37,903 bases of DNA from an uncultured Candidatus Actinomarina sp. (GTDB lineage Bacteria; Actinomycetota; Acidimicrobiia; Actinomarinales; Actinomarinaceae), in the NCBI GenBank assembly GCA_902604835.1, contig CACKZW010000009.1, forward strand, positions 1-37,903, given 5' to 3'. Each line of letters begins with the position of its first letter. Position 1 is the stretch's first letter. Below the pieces are notes generated by a model. That model saw only the letters and a list, made by a program, of their open reading frames with translations, was not told the origin of the DNA and did not search any database. Below, in pieces: positions 8,019-17,687 of this stretch. A program made the translations under genes and the position numbers.

Positions 8019-11000
8019 AGATATCAAAAGCATCTTGATAATTGGATCAGGGCCAATTGTCATTGGTCAAGCTTGTGAGTTTGATTACTCAGGATCTCAA
8101 GCAGCAAAAGCACTTAAAAAAGATGGATATCGAGTGATACTCGTAAATTCAAATCCTGCAACTATCATGACGGATCCAGAAATGGCGGATGCAACATATA
8201 TTGAGCCGTTGACCTTTAATTATTTAAAAAGAATAATTGAAATAGAAAAACCTGATGCAGTGCTTCCAACACTTGGAGGACAAACTGCTCTTAACTTATC
8301 CATAGAACTCGAACAAAATGATGTTTTCAAAGAAAATAATGTAGTGCTATTGGGAGCTTCTGCCAATGCTATAGAGATTGCAGAAAACCGTTGGAAATTC
8401 AAAGAAGCAATGGAAAGTGTTGGAATCAAAACACTTAAGGCCACTTATGCTAAAACTTTTGAAGAAGGAATGAATGCAAGCGCAGAAATAGGTTTTCCAT
8501 TAATGCTAAGACCATCTTTTATTCTTGGAGGAGGTGGTACAAGCGTTGTAAATAATGAAGAAGATTTTCAATCAAAACTAAATGACGCGTTTAATGCATC
8601 TCCTACTCAGGAAGTTTTAATTGAAGAATCAATATATGGATGGAAAGAGTTCGAACTAGAAGTAATGAGAGATAGTGATGGTAACGGTGTAATTGTTTGT
8701 GGAATAGAAAATTTTGATCCTATGGGTATTCATACCGGAGATTCAATTACTGTTGCCCCTATTCAAACCTTATCTGATAAAGAGTATCAAATAATGAGAG
8801 ATGAGGCGTTGCTTTGTCTAGATACAATTGGAATAGCAACTGGTGGTAGCAATGTACAATTTGCTGTGAATCCAAAAAATGGTGATCGAAGAATAATTGA
8901 AATGAATCCGAGGGTTTCACGATCATCTGCTCTTGCTTCAAAAGCAACTGGATTTCCAATAGCAAAGTTCGCTTCTTTATTAGCAGTAGGCTATAACTTA
9001 ACTGAACTTGAAAATGATATTACTGGAACAACCCCTGCAAGTTTTGAGCCGGTACAAGATTATGTGGTAGTAAAAATTCCTAGATTTGATTTCCCAAAAT
9101 TTCCATCAACTGACGATATTTTAGGTACATCAATGCAAAGCGTTGGTGAAGTAATGTCAATTGCTTCAACTTTTACTGAAAGCTTAACTAAAGCAATTAG
9201 ATCCCTTGAAATAGGAAAATCAGGTATAAGAAATATAGATAATAGATTTATAGGAATGCCAAAAGAGATTTTACAAGATGAAATTAGAACACCCAGACCC
9301 AGAAGAATATTTGCAATTCTTGAAGCAATTAGAAGGAACTGGCCACTTAAAGACATAGCAAAAATATCTTCTGTGGATATATGGTTCTTACAAGAAATTG
9401 AAAAAAGCTTTAATGTGGATCCAATAAATACACCATCCTCTGTATTAAAGATGCTTGGATGGACTGAAGAAGATCTTGATAATAAAGAGTCAAAAAATGA
9501 ATTAGAAAATAATAGAGTTTATAAGCTAGTTGATACATGTTCAGCTGAGTTTGAATCAAAAACGCCTTATTTATATTCAACTAATGGTGTAAGTAATGAT
9601 GACACAACTACTGAAAAAAAGAAGGTAGTAGTTATTGGGTCAGGGCCAAATAGAATTGGGCAGGGAATTGAGTTTGATTATTGCTGTGTCCATGGAATAA
9701 GTTCGTTAAAAGAGAATGGATTTGAAGCAATAATGATCAACTCAAACCCTGAAACTGTTTCAACAGATTACGATACCGCAGACAAACTTTATTTTGAGCC
9801 CCTTACATGGCGAGAAGTCAAATCTGTATTAAACAGAGAAAAACCAGATTCTGTGATCATTCAACTTGGAGGACAAACACCATTGAAATTGGCAGAGAAT
9901 ATATCCAAAGAAGGCTTTAATATTGCTGGTTCGTCATTAGATGTAATCGATAAAACAGAAGACAGAGATCTGTTTCAAAAATTATGTTTAGGACAAGATA
10001 TAAGACAGCCAAAATCTAAAATTGCAAAAAATGAGAATGAGTTAGTTAAGGCTGTAAAAGAAATAGGTTTTCCAGTCTTGTTAAGGCCTAGTTATGTTTT
10101 AGGGGGAAGAGCAATGAGGGTTGTTCAAACTAATGAAGAACTAGAAAATTATCTTGATATATTAGCAAGTGCAGATGAAGATGGTAATCCATTTAAATCT
10201 GGTCCCCTTTTGGTTGATCAATTTTTAACGGACACTATTGAAATTGATGTTGATTTAATTTCTGATGGTAAGGAAGTTTATATTGCTGGAATTCTAGAAC
10301 ATCTTGAACCTGCTGGTGTACATAGTGGTGATTCAACTGCAGTCGTCCCACCTTTTAGTATTAATGATGAGATTTTGAGAGAGATTGAAGAAAAAAGTAA
10401 AAAGCTTGCTTTAGGTTTAAATGTAAAGGGACTGCTTAATATTCAATTTGCAATTAAAGATGGGGAGTTGTTTATTCTAGAAGCAAATCCTAGAGCTTCT
10501 AGAACAATGCCTTTTGTTGCAAAAGTAACAGGTAACCAGATTATTAAAGCAGGAACATTATTGATGCTTGGTTATTCAATTGAGGATGTAAAAAATAAAA
10601 CAAAATATTTAAGTAGTTCAACTGACAAAGTTGCTATAAAAAAAGCTATATTTCCCTGGTCCAGGTTTCCAGCTGAAGACACAATGTTAGGTCCAGAAAT
10701 GAAAGCGACCGGAGAGGTGTTAGGGGTTGGAAAAGAGTTTGGAACCGCATTAAATAAAGCATATGCAGCTGCAGGTGTCGAAATCAAAGATAAAGAAAAA
10801 GGAGTGTTCGTAACTTTGAGTGATGATGAAAAGCCAAACTTTATTAAGACAATAAATAAATATCTTGAGCTTGGTTTTACGTTATATGCAACTGAGGGAA
10901 CAGGGAAATTCCTTAAAACAAATGGAATAGATTCTGTAATTGTCGGTAAAGCAGATGATTCTGGACAAACTTCATTAACGATAATTAAAGATAAATTGGT

Positions 11001-11187
11001 TTCTTTAGTAATAAATACACCAACTTATGCAAATGAACTGACAGATGGTTGGAAAATTAGACGATTATCTCATGAAACTGGTGTAGCGGTTGTCTCTTCT
11101 GTAAGAGAAGCTGATGCATTCATTCAAGCATTTTTAAATCAAAATTTAGTACTAGAAGATATGGAGGTTATTCAAGATGTCAGTTAA
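8005..11187 (+). CDS. carB: Carbamoyl-phosphate synthase large subunit
   Basis: Makes carbamoyl phosphate from bicarbonate, ammonia and two ATP, feeding pyrB and arginine synthesis. The 1060 residues hold two homologous halves: the first opens with [19 protein letters not shown] and carries [12 protein letters not shown], the second opens with [19 protein letters not shown] and carries [12 protein letters not shown]. The C-terminal MGS-like allosteric domain ([17 protein letters not shown]) is present. Length is normal. Start ATG 8005 lies inside the end of carA; the stop overlaps pyrF by 11 bases. Confidence 0.96.
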   Translation: MPKNKDIKSILIIGSGPIVIGQACEFDYSGSQAAKALKKDGYRVILVNSNPATIMTDPEMADATYIEPLTFNYLKRIIEIEKPDAVLPTLGGQTALNLSIELEQNDVFKENNVVLLGASANAIEIAENRWKFKEAMESVGIKTLKATYAKTFEEGMNASAEIGFPLMLRPSFILGGGGTSVVNNEEDFQSKLNDAFNASPTQEVLIEESIYGWKEFELEVMRDSDGNGVIVCGIENFDPMGIHTGDSITVAPIQTLSDKEYQIMRDEALLCLDTIGIATGGSNVQFAVNPKNGDRRIIEMNPRVSRSSALASKATGFPIAKFASLLAVGYNLTELENDITGTTPASFEPVQDYVVVKIPRFDFPKFPSTDDILGTSMQSVGEVMSIASTFTESLTKAIRSLEIGKSGIRNIDNRFIGMPKEILQDEIRTPRPRRIFAILEAIRRNWPLKDIAKISSVDIWFLQEIEKSFNVDPINTPSSVLKMLGWTEEDLDNKESKNELENNRVYKLVDTCSAEFESKTPYLYSTNGVSNDDTTTEKKKVVVIGSGPNRIGQGIEFDYCCVHGISSLKENGFEAIMINSNPETVSTDYDTADKLYFEPLTWREVKSVLNREKPDSVIIQLGGQTPLKLAENISKEGFNIAGSSLDVIDKTEDRDLFQKLCLGQDIRQPKSKIAKNENELVKAVKEIGFPVLLRPSYVLGGRAMRVVQTNEELENYLDILASADEDGNPFKSGPLLVDQFLTDTIEIDVDLISDGKEVYIAGILEHLEPAGVHSGDSTAVVPPFSINDEILREIEEKSKKLALGLNVKGLLNIQFAIKDGELFILEANPRASRTMPFVAKVTGNQIIKAGTLLMLGYSIEDVKNKTKYLSSSTDKVAIKKAIFPWSRFPAEDTMLGPEMKATGEVLGVGKEFGTALNKAYAAAGVEIKDKEKGVFVTLSDDEKPNFIKTINKYLELGFTLYATEGTGKFLKTNGIDSVIVGKADDSGQTSLTIIKDKLVSLVINTPTYANELTDGWKIRRLSHETGVAVVSSVREADAFIQAFLNQNLVLEDMEVIQDVS

Positions 11188-11815
11188 ACCAATTTTCTTT
11201 GCACTAGATGGCAAATCACTAAAAGAATTTGAAAAGCAATTAGATATCTTAAAAGATCATATTTATGGTGTAAAAGTTGGATTAGAACTTTTTACTTCCG
11301 AAGGACCTTCATGTGTGGAACAACTTAAGAGTGATGGGTGGGTTGTATTCTTAGATTTAAAACTACATGACATTCCAAATACAGTAGGTCAAGCTGCTAC
11401 TTCAGTATCAAATATTGGAGCAGACTATTTAACTTTACATATATCATCTGGGCAAGAAGCCTTATCAGAAGCTGTAAATAAAAAAAGTAAAGATTTAAAT
11501 CTTCTTGGAGTCAGTAGTGCTCTAACAAGTAAAGCAGTTGATTCAAGTACAAGCAAGATTGTAGAAAACGAGTTTCAAATAGCAAAGGACTCAAATTTAG
11601 AAGGCGTAATTTGTCCAGCATCTGAAATTGCTAATACAACAAATTTATTTGATCTGATTGTTACACCAGGCATTAGATTAGAAAATGATTTACGTGGAGA
11701 TCAAAAAAATATAACTACTCCTAAAAAAGCTATCGAGCTTGGAGCAAAATATATTGTTATGGGACGATCAATTAAAAATAATCCTTCAATGGTAATAAAT
11801 GAATTAGAAGTATGA
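11177..11815 (+). CDS. pyrF: Orotidine 5'-phosphate decarboxylase
   Basis: Final step to UMP. The catalytic DxKxxD motif is seen as LDLKLHD (Asp60, Lys62, Asp65); the phosphate-binding VTPGIR and [11 protein letters not shown] near the C-terminus complete the barrel active site. Length 212 is on the short side of family I (~230). A strong GGAGG lies about 10 bases before ATG 11177, inside the carB coding end. The stop overlaps the next gene as ATGA. Confidence 0.93.
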   Translation: MSVKPIFFALDGKSLKEFEKQLDILKDHIYGVKVGLELFTSEGPSCVEQLKSDGWVVFLDLKLHDIPNTVGQAATSVSNIGADYLTLHISSGQEALSEAVNKKSKDLNLLGVSSALTSKAVDSSTSKIVENEFQIAKDSNLEGVICPASEIANTTNLFDLIVTPGIRLENDLRGDQKNITTPKKAIELGAKYIVMGRSIKNNPSMVINELEV

Positions 11816-12489
11816 ATAAATTTATTGCAGCACCTTTTGGAAACTACATAAAGACTAAAAATACTATTTCAGTATCTGGTAGTTGGACCGTTGAAAAAAG
11901 AACAGGTCGAATTGTTCAAATAGTTAAAACTTTACGATATACAAAACGTGGATGGGTTAACAAAATTGGTTTAAGAAATCCTGGTTTAACAATTGGGCTT
12001 CCTAAACATAAGACTGGTGAAGTCTTTTCAATTGCAGGAATAGAAAAAGATGACTGGAGATTATTTGCGGAAAAAATACCAAATGATTTCAATATTGAAG
12101 TCAATATGTCATGTCCAAATATAGACGCACATTACATTGACGGAATTGAAGATTTTGATCCAAATACAAGAAACTGGTACATAGGAAAAATTTCGCCACT
12201 TACTACTTTTCAGGAATTGGATGAGTACATCAACAAATTTAGATTCAAACAGATTCATGCATGCAATACATTGCCAATAGATAAAGGAGGGCTAAGTGGT
12301 AAAGAGTTGATCCCATATACTTCAAAGTTTATTAAATACATTAAAGATTCTTATCCTGATATTGAAGTTATTGCAGGTGGAGGTATTGATTCTCTAAAAG
12401 ATATAGAGTACTACAAAAATATTGGTGCCGATCATATTAGTTTGGGTACTGTTTGTTTCAATCCACTAAAATTAAGGAAGTTAATATGA
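11812..12489 (+). CDS. Short dihydroorotate dehydrogenase-like flavoprotein
   Basis: Recognisable as the dihydroorotate dehydrogenase fold by KTLRYTKRGWVNKIGLRNPG (39-58, like the family KTxTxxPRxGNPxPR/GLxNxG region), NMSCPN (98-103, carrying the class 1-type active-site Cys101), IGKISP (Lys126), CNTLP (151-155), GGLSG (159-163), IAGGGI (187-192) and LGTV (211-214). At 225 residues it is about 80 shorter than PyrD of class 1 or 2: the N-terminal part before the KT motif is reduced to ~38 residues and the tail ends just after LGTV. It sits after pyrF, where pyrD is expected and no other pyrD is seen. It is probably the operon's PyrD; its electron acceptor cannot be told. ATGA overlaps lie on both sides. 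Confidence 0.7.
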   Translation: MNKFIAAPFGNYIKTKNTISVSGSWTVEKRTGRIVQIVKTLRYTKRGWVNKIGLRNPGLTIGLPKHKTGEVFSIAGIEKDDWRLFAEKIPNDFNIEVNMSCPNIDAHYIDGIEDFDPNTRNWYIGKISPLTTFQELDEYINKFRFKQIHACNTLPIDKGGLSGKELIPYTSKFIKYIKDSYPDIEVIAGGGIDSLKDIEYYKNIGADHISLGTVCFNPLKLRKLI

Positions 12490-12842
12490 ATTTATTTATT
12501 AAAGAAGATTTCATCTCTCATGCTGGCTTACCACTTACATGGAAAGTGGAATGTGATGCACTAGATGAAAATGACTACGAAGCATTGGCAAAAATAGTTA
12601 GTGAGAAAATGACTTTTAGAGATGTCAAAGGTATTCCACGTGGCGGTATACCGTTTGAAAAAGCATTAAAACCTTACTGTTCTAATAATGATACAGATCC
12701 ATTACTAATTTGTGATGATGTATATACAACTGGTACTTCTATGAGAGAAGTCTATGAAGATGGAGCATTAGGTATTGTTGTATTTGCTAGAAATGAAATT
12801 CAAGATGACTGGGTAAAAGCAATTTGGCAGTTATCAATATAA
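12486..12842 (+). CDS. Minimal phosphoribosyltransferase, possible PyrE replacement
   Basis: A 118-residue type I phosphoribosyltransferase: the PRPP-binding loop LLICDDVYTTGTSM is at residues 73-86 and KGIPRGGIPFEKAL (48-61) matches the diphosphate-loop region. The opening HAGLPLTWKVECDAL and short length resemble small phosphoribosyltransferases commonly encoded by phages rather than the ~200-residue PyrE. Its place in a full pyr operon that otherwise lacks pyrE makes orotate phosphoribosyltransferase the likeliest job, but the flexible catalytic loop and hood of PyrE are largely absent, so another base is possible. Start is ATG 12486, overlapping the previous stop as ATGA; an earlier in-frame ATG at 12453 would run 33 bases into the previous gene and is not needed. 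Confidence 0.7.
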   Translation: MNLFIKEDFISHAGLPLTWKVECDALDENDYEALAKIVSEKMTFRDVKGIPRGGIPFEKALKPYCSNNDTDPLLICDDVYTTGTSMREVYEDGALGIVVFARNEIQDDWVKAIWQLSI

Positions 12843-12844
12843 AG

Positions 12845-13705
12845 ATGATAGAAAATAAGTATGCCTCAGCTTTAGATGGTCTTGAAATAGAAGATCCAGT
12901 AGAAAGCTTTTTTGATTTCTGTAAGGAACGAGAAAATATAAGAGTTTCAAGAGAAAATGGTGAAGATTTTCCATGGAGTAAAGATGAAATTTTTCAAAAT
13001 GGAAGGTTCTTGAATGTCTTCAGAGAAGATGATCGAGTTAGTAAATCAATTATTAAATTTGCGGGTAATTTAAATGAAGAGCCATCAAAACTAATTAACG
13101 CTGTATTTTTTGCAAGGTGGTGCAATAGGCAAGAAGTTTTAGATACTTTAACGCCCGGTGATTTAAATAATCCTGAAAACTTAAAAAATAAATTAGAAAA
13201 TATTGATCCATGGTGTAATGAAACTGCATATCCAGTTGAACCAGTTACATGGGGAGGTAAACAATACTCAAGAATTGATGCTGCAACTAAGTTATTTTAT
13301 GAGGTGCAAGATTCTTTATTAAATATTCTTGAATCATCAAACAAGAGTGTGATTAATGCAACGAACAACATAAATAAAGAATTTCAAATGCAAAATGATT
13401 TTCCAATTTTCATGGCAGTTATTGATATTGCTTGGTTCAGACCCGATATTATTCCAATTCAAAGTGAGGTTCCTACAGGAATAGGTGCTGTTGCTTATCT
13501 GGATAGATTACAAAATCATCTTGGTTTAAGCTCCCACCAAGAAGTTGGTGAAAAAATGATTGAACTACAAAAAACATACTGGCCTGAAGCAAAACGTGGT
13601 TTTAATCCAATAGATATAGAATATTTAGCCTGTGAATGTAGAAAATACTATAGCTATATAAATGGGACGAAGGTTTTTGAAGGTAAAAACAAATTTATAC
13701 CTTAA
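12845..13705 (+). CDS. Helical protein of the phage thymine-hypermodification family (aGPT-pyrophosphorylase / HMUDK_hel type)
   Basis: The 286-residue protein resembles the all-helical aGPT-pyrophosphorylase/HMUDK helical family, known mainly from phages that make putrescinyl- or glutamyl-thymine and related bases in DNA. Visible family signs are FFDFCKERENIR (22-33), the PW at 43-44, RFLNVFREDDRVSKSI (54-69), a C-terminal GIGA turn (212-215) and LACECRKYY (261-269). No P-loop kinase domain is fused. It is the last gene of the pyr operon, 2 bases after the phosphoribosyltransferase stop, and abuts rpiB tail to tail. ATG 12845 is chosen over a TTG at 12824. No Shine-Dalgarno is clear. Family assignment is from motif memory and should be tested by profile search; the biochemical role in a cellular operon is unknown. 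Confidence 0.68.
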   Translation: MIENKYASALDGLEIEDPVESFFDFCKERENIRVSRENGEDFPWSKDEIFQNGRFLNVFREDDRVSKSIIKFAGNLNEEPSKLINAVFFARWCNRQEVLDTLTPGDLNNPENLKNKLENIDPWCNETAYPVEPVTWGGKQYSRIDAATKLFYEVQDSLLNILESSNKSVINATNNINKEFQMQNDFPIFMAVIDIAWFRPDIIPIQSEVPTGIGAVAYLDRLQNHLGLSSHQEVGEKMIELQKTYWPEAKRGFNPIDIEYLACECRKYYSYINGTKVFEGKNKFIP

Positions 13706-14137
13706 TTAGCTAAGTTTATTAATTCTATTTATGTATCTTTCCTCATTTAAAAAAGAAGAATTTAAAAATGACTCAGTTATTTCTTTTGCAGCCTCAATAT
13801 CTAGATTTTCCGAACCGAGACATAGAACATTTACATCATTATGCTCAACAGATTGAATAGCAGTTTTTACATCAGTGACATTAGAAGCTCTTATACCTTT
13901 TACTTTATTTGCTGCAATAGACATACCAACACCTGTCCCACAGATTAAAACTCCCTTTGTGTCCTCATTATCCAAAACAAAATCAGATACTTTCGTTGCA
14001 TAATCTGGAAAATCACAAGGTTCCAAACTATCAGTACCTAAGTCCTCAATTTCAAGATCAGAAGATAAAGATTCTTTTAATAATTGTTTTAATTCAAAAC
14101 CTGCATGATCAGAGGCAATAGCGATTTTATTAACCAC
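13706..14137 (-). CDS. rpiB: Ribose-5-phosphate isomerase B
   Basis: Interconverts ribulose 5-phosphate and ribose 5-phosphate, supplying ribose for PRPP and nucleotides. The RpiB/LacAB signature is complete: IASDHAGFELK (7-17), DFPDYA (42-47) and CGTGVGMSIAANK (66-78) with active-site Cys66, then HNDVNVLCLG. The 143-residue length is typical. Start is GTG at 14137; its G is the last base of the fumC TAG, so the genes are coupled. Its stop is directly adjacent to the stop of the facing gene (13705/13706), with no hairpin between them. Confidence 0.92.
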   Translation of the reverse strand: MVNKIAIASDHAGFELKQLLKESLSSDLEIEDLGTDSLEPCDFPDYATKVSDFVLDNEDTKGVLICGTGVGMSIAANKVKGIRASNVTDVKTAIQSVEHNDVNVLCLGSENLDIEAAKEITESFLNSSFLNEERYINRINKLS

Positions 14138-15507
14138 TAGATAAGCTTCTCTATATCCAAAAGATCATCAATATCACCCTCTGACATTAATTCCTTGCTA
14201 AGCAATACATCTTTTATTGTTAATCCATTTTCCACAGCTTCTTTAGCTACTTCAGCAGCAATGTCATACCCAATCTTTGGTACAAGTGCTGTTACTAGGA
14301 TAGAGTTTTTTTGAGTATCTTCATTTAGCTTTTCAGTATTTGCTTCCAAGTCTTTAATTAGTTTTTTCCCAAACACACTCACTCCAGTGGTGAGTAAAGC
14401 AATACTTTCAAGTAGATTGTGAGCCATTACAGGAAGCATTGTGTTGAGCTCAAAATTGCCATTCGCTGATGAAAACGTAATGGTCGTATCATTTCCAATA
14501 ACTTGAGCTGATACCTGCATCATCATTTCAGGTATTACAGGATTTACTTTTCCTGGCATTATTGATGATCCTGGTTGCAAAGTAGGGATCTTCAAATCTC
14601 CTAATCCAGACACTGGTCCACTACCCATCCATCTAATATCATTTGCAATTTTAAAGAGCGATACTGCAAGTGCCTTCAAAGCACTTGATAAATGAACTAC
14701 TTCTTCTCTTGATCCTTGTCTTGTGAAATGATTTTCAACTTCTTTAAAAGGTATACCAATTGATGACTGAAGTTCATTTGCAACATCGGCCCCAAAATTA
14801 TCAGGAGCGTTTATTCCAGTACCGACAGCGGTCCCTCCAATTGCTAATTTCTGAACATTATCTAAAGAGGCTTTAATGTCCCCCATTCTTTCGTTAAGTA
14901 GGTCAGCGTATCCCGAAAATTCCTGACCTAAACTAACAGGTGTAGCATCCATTAAATGAGTTCTTCCGTTTTTATAAACTTTCTTCCACTGTTTTGCCTT
15001 TTCATTAAGTAATAAAACAAGATTTTCTAATTCGGGAATGAGTCCTTCATTAACATCTATTACTGCAGCAACATTTGTTACTGTTGGAATAACATCATTT
15101 GATGATTGGCTCATGTTTACATGGTCGTTTGGATGTATTGATTCACCAGTTTTATCAGATGCTATTTTTGCAATAATTTCGTTTGCATTCATATTTGTGG
15201 AAGTACCTGATCCTGTTTGAAAAATATCGACTGCAAAATCTTTGTCGTGATTGCCAGATATTACTTCCTGAGCACCGTCAATAATTGCAGTTGCAATTTT
15301 TTTATCTAATAATTGGTTATTTTGATTTACTACAGCACAAGCTTTTTTAATTTCGCCAAGCGCTCTAATAAATGATCTAGAGAATTTTAAATCTGAAATT
15401 GGAAAGTTTTCAATTGCTCTTGCAGTTGAAGCTCCGTACATTGCATCAATAGGTACTTCAAATTCACCCATTGAGTCTTTTTCTATTCGTGTTTCTTTTT
15501 TATTCAA
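14137..15507 (-). CDS. fumC: Class II fumarate hydratase
   Basis: Hydrates fumarate to malate in the TCA cycle. The 456-residue protein shows the fumarase/aspartase superfamily motifs TGSGTSTNMNANE (98-110), HPNDHVNMSQSSND (125-138), GGTAVGTGIN (224-233) and the flexible-loop signature GSSIMPGKVNP (313-323). The GANGxFELN-like sequence (SSANGNFELNTMLP) and IEKDSMGE start favour fumarase over aspartase. The start is TTG at 15507, whose TTGA overlaps the sufC stop; the RIEKDSMGE residues that follow are conserved in the family, so the later ATG at residue 13 is too late. It is the fifth gene of the suf-led operon. Confidence 0.9.
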   Translation of the reverse strand: MNKKETRIEKDSMGEFEVPIDAMYGASTARAIENFPISDLKFSRSFIRALGEIKKACAVVNQNNQLLDKKIATAIIDGAQEVISGNHDKDFAVDIFQTGSGTSTNMNANEIIAKIASDKTGESIHPNDHVNMSQSSNDVIPTVTNVAAVIDVNEGLIPELENLVLLLNEKAKQWKKVYKNGRTHLMDATPVSLGQEFSGYADLLNERMGDIKASLDNVQKLAIGGTAVGTGINAPDNFGADVANELQSSIGIPFKEVENHFTRQGSREEVVHLSSALKALAVSLFKIANDIRWMGSGPVSGLGDLKIPTLQPGSSIMPGKVNPVIPEMMMQVSAQVIGNDTTITFSSANGNFELNTMLPVMAHNLLESIALLTTGVSVFGKKLIKDLEANTEKLNEDTQKNSILVTALVPKIGYDIAAEVAKEAVENGLTIKDVLLSKELMSEGDIDDLLDIEKLI

Positions 15508-16205
15508 TTTTCTTCCTGATATTGAGTGTATCCACCAGAATCAACTTCTTCAATCAATTCATTTGAACCTGATTTAACGATTTTTCCGTTAACAACAATG
15601 TGGACCTTATCAACATCAAGATATTTAAGTATTCTGCTGTAGTGAGTTACAAGAATATATGAAGTATTCTCATCTCTATTCTCATTGATTAATGTTGCAA
15701 CAGATTTAATTGCATCAATATCTAAACCTGAATCTATTTCATCAAGAAGAGCAAGAGATGGCTTCATTAAGGACAATTGAAACAGTTCTGATCTCTTTTT
15801 CTCCCCTCCAGATAGATCTACGTTTACGTCGCGATCTAAAAACTCATCTAAATTAAATCTTTTAGAAAGCTCTATAAGTTCAGCCTCATCAATGTCCCCT
15901 AAAAATGATTGAATAAACTCACGAAGAGTTACTCCTGGTAGTCCAACAGGATATTGAAATGATTGAAAAATGCCTTTTTGAGCCCTATCGAATTGAGGAA
16001 TAGATAAAACATCTTCACCATTTAAAGTGACAGCACCCTCGTTTTTATAATCAGTATTACCCATCAACACATGACATAAAGTTGACTTACCTGAACCATT
16101 TGGACCCATTACTGCATGTAATTCTCCATCACCAATTTCAAGATCAATACCTTTTAGTATTTCTACCTCACCAATGGATGCTTTTAGATTTTTGACTTTA
16201 AGCAT
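15504..16205 (-). CDS. sufC: SufC, Fe-S assembly ATPase
   Basis: ABC-type ATPase that drives the SufBCD scaffold for iron-sulphur cluster assembly in the cytoplasm. Walker A GPNGSGKST is at 34-42, the SufC-type signature LSGGEKKR and Walker B LALLDEIDSGLD follow. The 233-residue length is slightly below the usual ~250. It overlaps the Rieske gene by 8 bases upstream and fumC by 3 bases downstream, which ties fumC and rpiB to suf expression. Confidence 0.95.
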   Translation of the reverse strand: MLKVKNLKASIGEVEILKGIDLEIGDGELHAVMGPNGSGKSTLCHVLMGNTDYKNEGAVTLNGEDVLSIPQFDRAQKGIFQSFQYPVGLPGVTLREFIQSFLGDIDEAELIELSKRFNLDEFLDRDVNVDLSGGEKKRSELFQLSLMKPSLALLDEIDSGLDIDAIKSVATLINENRDENTSYILVTHYSRILKYLDVDKVHIVVNGKIVKSGSNELIEEVDSGGYTQYQEEN

Positions 16206-16512
16206 TTTCTTCCATTTCTAAATAAATTGTTTCATCTTCAATTGAAATAGCATAAGTTGCAACTGGCCTTGTTGCAGGTAAAGTAACAGCTTCACCTGTT
16301 TTTAAATCGAACTCTGCTCCATGAAGTGGACATTCAATTTTGCAGTCGAAAACTTCTCCTTCTGCTAATGAGGCTTCTGCATGTGAACACATATCATCAA
16401 TTGCATAAAATTCCCCTTCAACATTAAAAATTGAAATATCTTTATCTCCTACATTTACTGTTTTTACAGAGTTTTCATTTATTTCTGATATATTGACTGT
16501 TTTAACTTTCAT
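16198..16512 (-). CDS. Rieske-type [2Fe-2S] ferredoxin of the SUF operon
   Basis: Small soluble Rieske protein, 104 residues, with the two ligand pairs MCSHAEASL (Cys42, His44) and ECPLHGAEFDL (Cys61, His64). It resembles the NirD/BphF-like ferredoxin subunits. Its position between sufD and sufC recurs in actinobacterial SUF operons, where it is thought to supply electrons or act in cluster assembly; the exact role is unsettled. It overlaps sufD by 11 bases and sufC by 8, so it is an integral part of the operon. Confidence 0.9.
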   Translation of the reverse strand: MKVKTVNISEINENSVKTVNVGDKDISIFNVEGEFYAIDDMCSHAEASLAEGEVFDCKIECPLHGAEFDLKTGEAVTLPATRPVATYAISIEDETIYLEMEENA

Positions 16513-17671
16513 TAGATTTTCTCTCTAGAATGTTCTCATATTTTTGGGACAGAGTATCAGCAACTTCATCATGAATAATTTCCCAAGCATCCTCATTAAT
16601 TACTTCGTTGAAAAAACCCTTGATTAGTAATTTTTCTGCATCCTCTTTATTTATTCCACGTGACATTACATAGTGATAAAGGTCTTCATCAATTGGACCT
16701 ACAGAAGATCCATGACCACAAATTACATCGTCACAGAGAATTTCTAAATTGGGTACAGATTGAGCTGAGGCTTTTTCAGTTAATATAATATTTCTATTCT
16801 CTTGTTGAGATTCAGTTTTAATTGCACCTTCACCGATATGAATTGTCCCAGTAAAAATTGAAGAACTTTTGTCACCAAGAACTCCTTTTGTAATCATATT
16901 TGACGTTGTGCTTTTTCCTAGATGGTTAACGAATACTCTTGTATCATGAATTTGGTTATTTTCACCAAAATAGACACCATCAATCTCAAATCCTGAACCA
17001 TTCCCAAATAAATCAATATCTAGGCGTGATCGAGAGAACAAGCCACCAGTACTCACCATATGTACAGATAGATTTGCATCATTAAGTAACTTCGCGTAAA
17101 GATTATTGATAAGGCTAACTTCATTTTTTGACGTAACATTGAGAATTAGTTCCAAAGAAGAATTTTGTTGTAAGAAAATTTCTATCGTAGGAAAAATATT
17201 TCCTTTTACAAGATCACCAAAATTTAAAAGTAACTTTCCTGATTTATTTTTTTCCATATTTATACCCAAATATGGAACGGCAGTATCTTCAGATTGAAAA
17301 TTTATTGAGTAGTATTCTGAGCAGTCATCTTTAAAATTTAATTGAAAACCACCAGTTAATTTCTCAAACTGTTCAATTGAAAATCTATCGAAAGGTCTTT
17401 TGATTGATTCATCGATGGTTGATTTTGTAATCTTCTCAACATCTGTTACCTCAACACTTTTTTCTTCAGTATTTATAACAAATTCATGACAATTTGAGTC
17501 GATATTAAATATTTCATTTTTTTGAATTTCTGCTGGTTTTCCTACCACGAATTCATTGACTGTAAAAACATTTTTTCCTGTGTATTTCCAGTCTTCGTTT
17601 TTAACAGAAACTTCAGGAAAGTCTTTTGATATTTTTTTTTCTAGATTTTTTTCAACTAATTTTGTATTCAA
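16502..17671 (-). CDS. sufD: SufD, Fe-S scaffold subunit
   Basis: Partner of SufB in the SufBC2D scaffold. The 389-residue protein has a poorly conserved N-terminal third and the right-handed beta-helix with the conserved C-terminal block LEILCDDVICGHGSSVGPID, YYVMSRGI-like (HYVMSRGI) and LLIKGFFNEVI. The start is TTG at 17671, supported by AGGAAG about 5 bases upstream, 16 bases after the sufB stop. Start codons of this kind recur across the window. Confidence 0.92.
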   Translation of the reverse strand: MNTKLVEKNLEKKISKDFPEVSVKNEDWKYTGKNVFTVNEFVVGKPAEIQKNEIFNIDSNCHEFVINTEEKSVEVTDVEKITKSTIDESIKRPFDRFSIEQFEKLTGGFQLNFKDDCSEYYSINFQSEDTAVPYLGINMEKNKSGKLLLNFGDLVKGNIFPTIEIFLQQNSSLELILNVTSKNEVSLINNLYAKLLNDANLSVHMVSTGGLFSRSRLDIDLFGNGSGFEIDGVYFGENNQIHDTRVFVNHLGKSTTSNMITKGVLGDKSSSIFTGTIHIGEGAIKTESQQENRNIILTEKASAQSVPNLEILCDDVICGHGSSVGPIDEDLYHYVMSRGINKEDAEKLLIKGFFNEVINEDAWEIIHDEVADTLSQKYENILERKSNES

Positions 17672-17687
17672 ATGACTTCCTATGCAA

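Noticed and set aside
9060..9356. 98-residue minus-strand frame inside carB
   Set aside because: It is antisense to a fully conserved region of carB, with no start signals, and its hydrophobic look comes from complement codons.
11812..13705. Integrated prophage remnant as the source of the phage-like trio
   Set aside because: No integrase, structural gene, direct repeat or composition change flanks it, and the overlaps with pyrF show stable operon membership; older gene capture remains possible.
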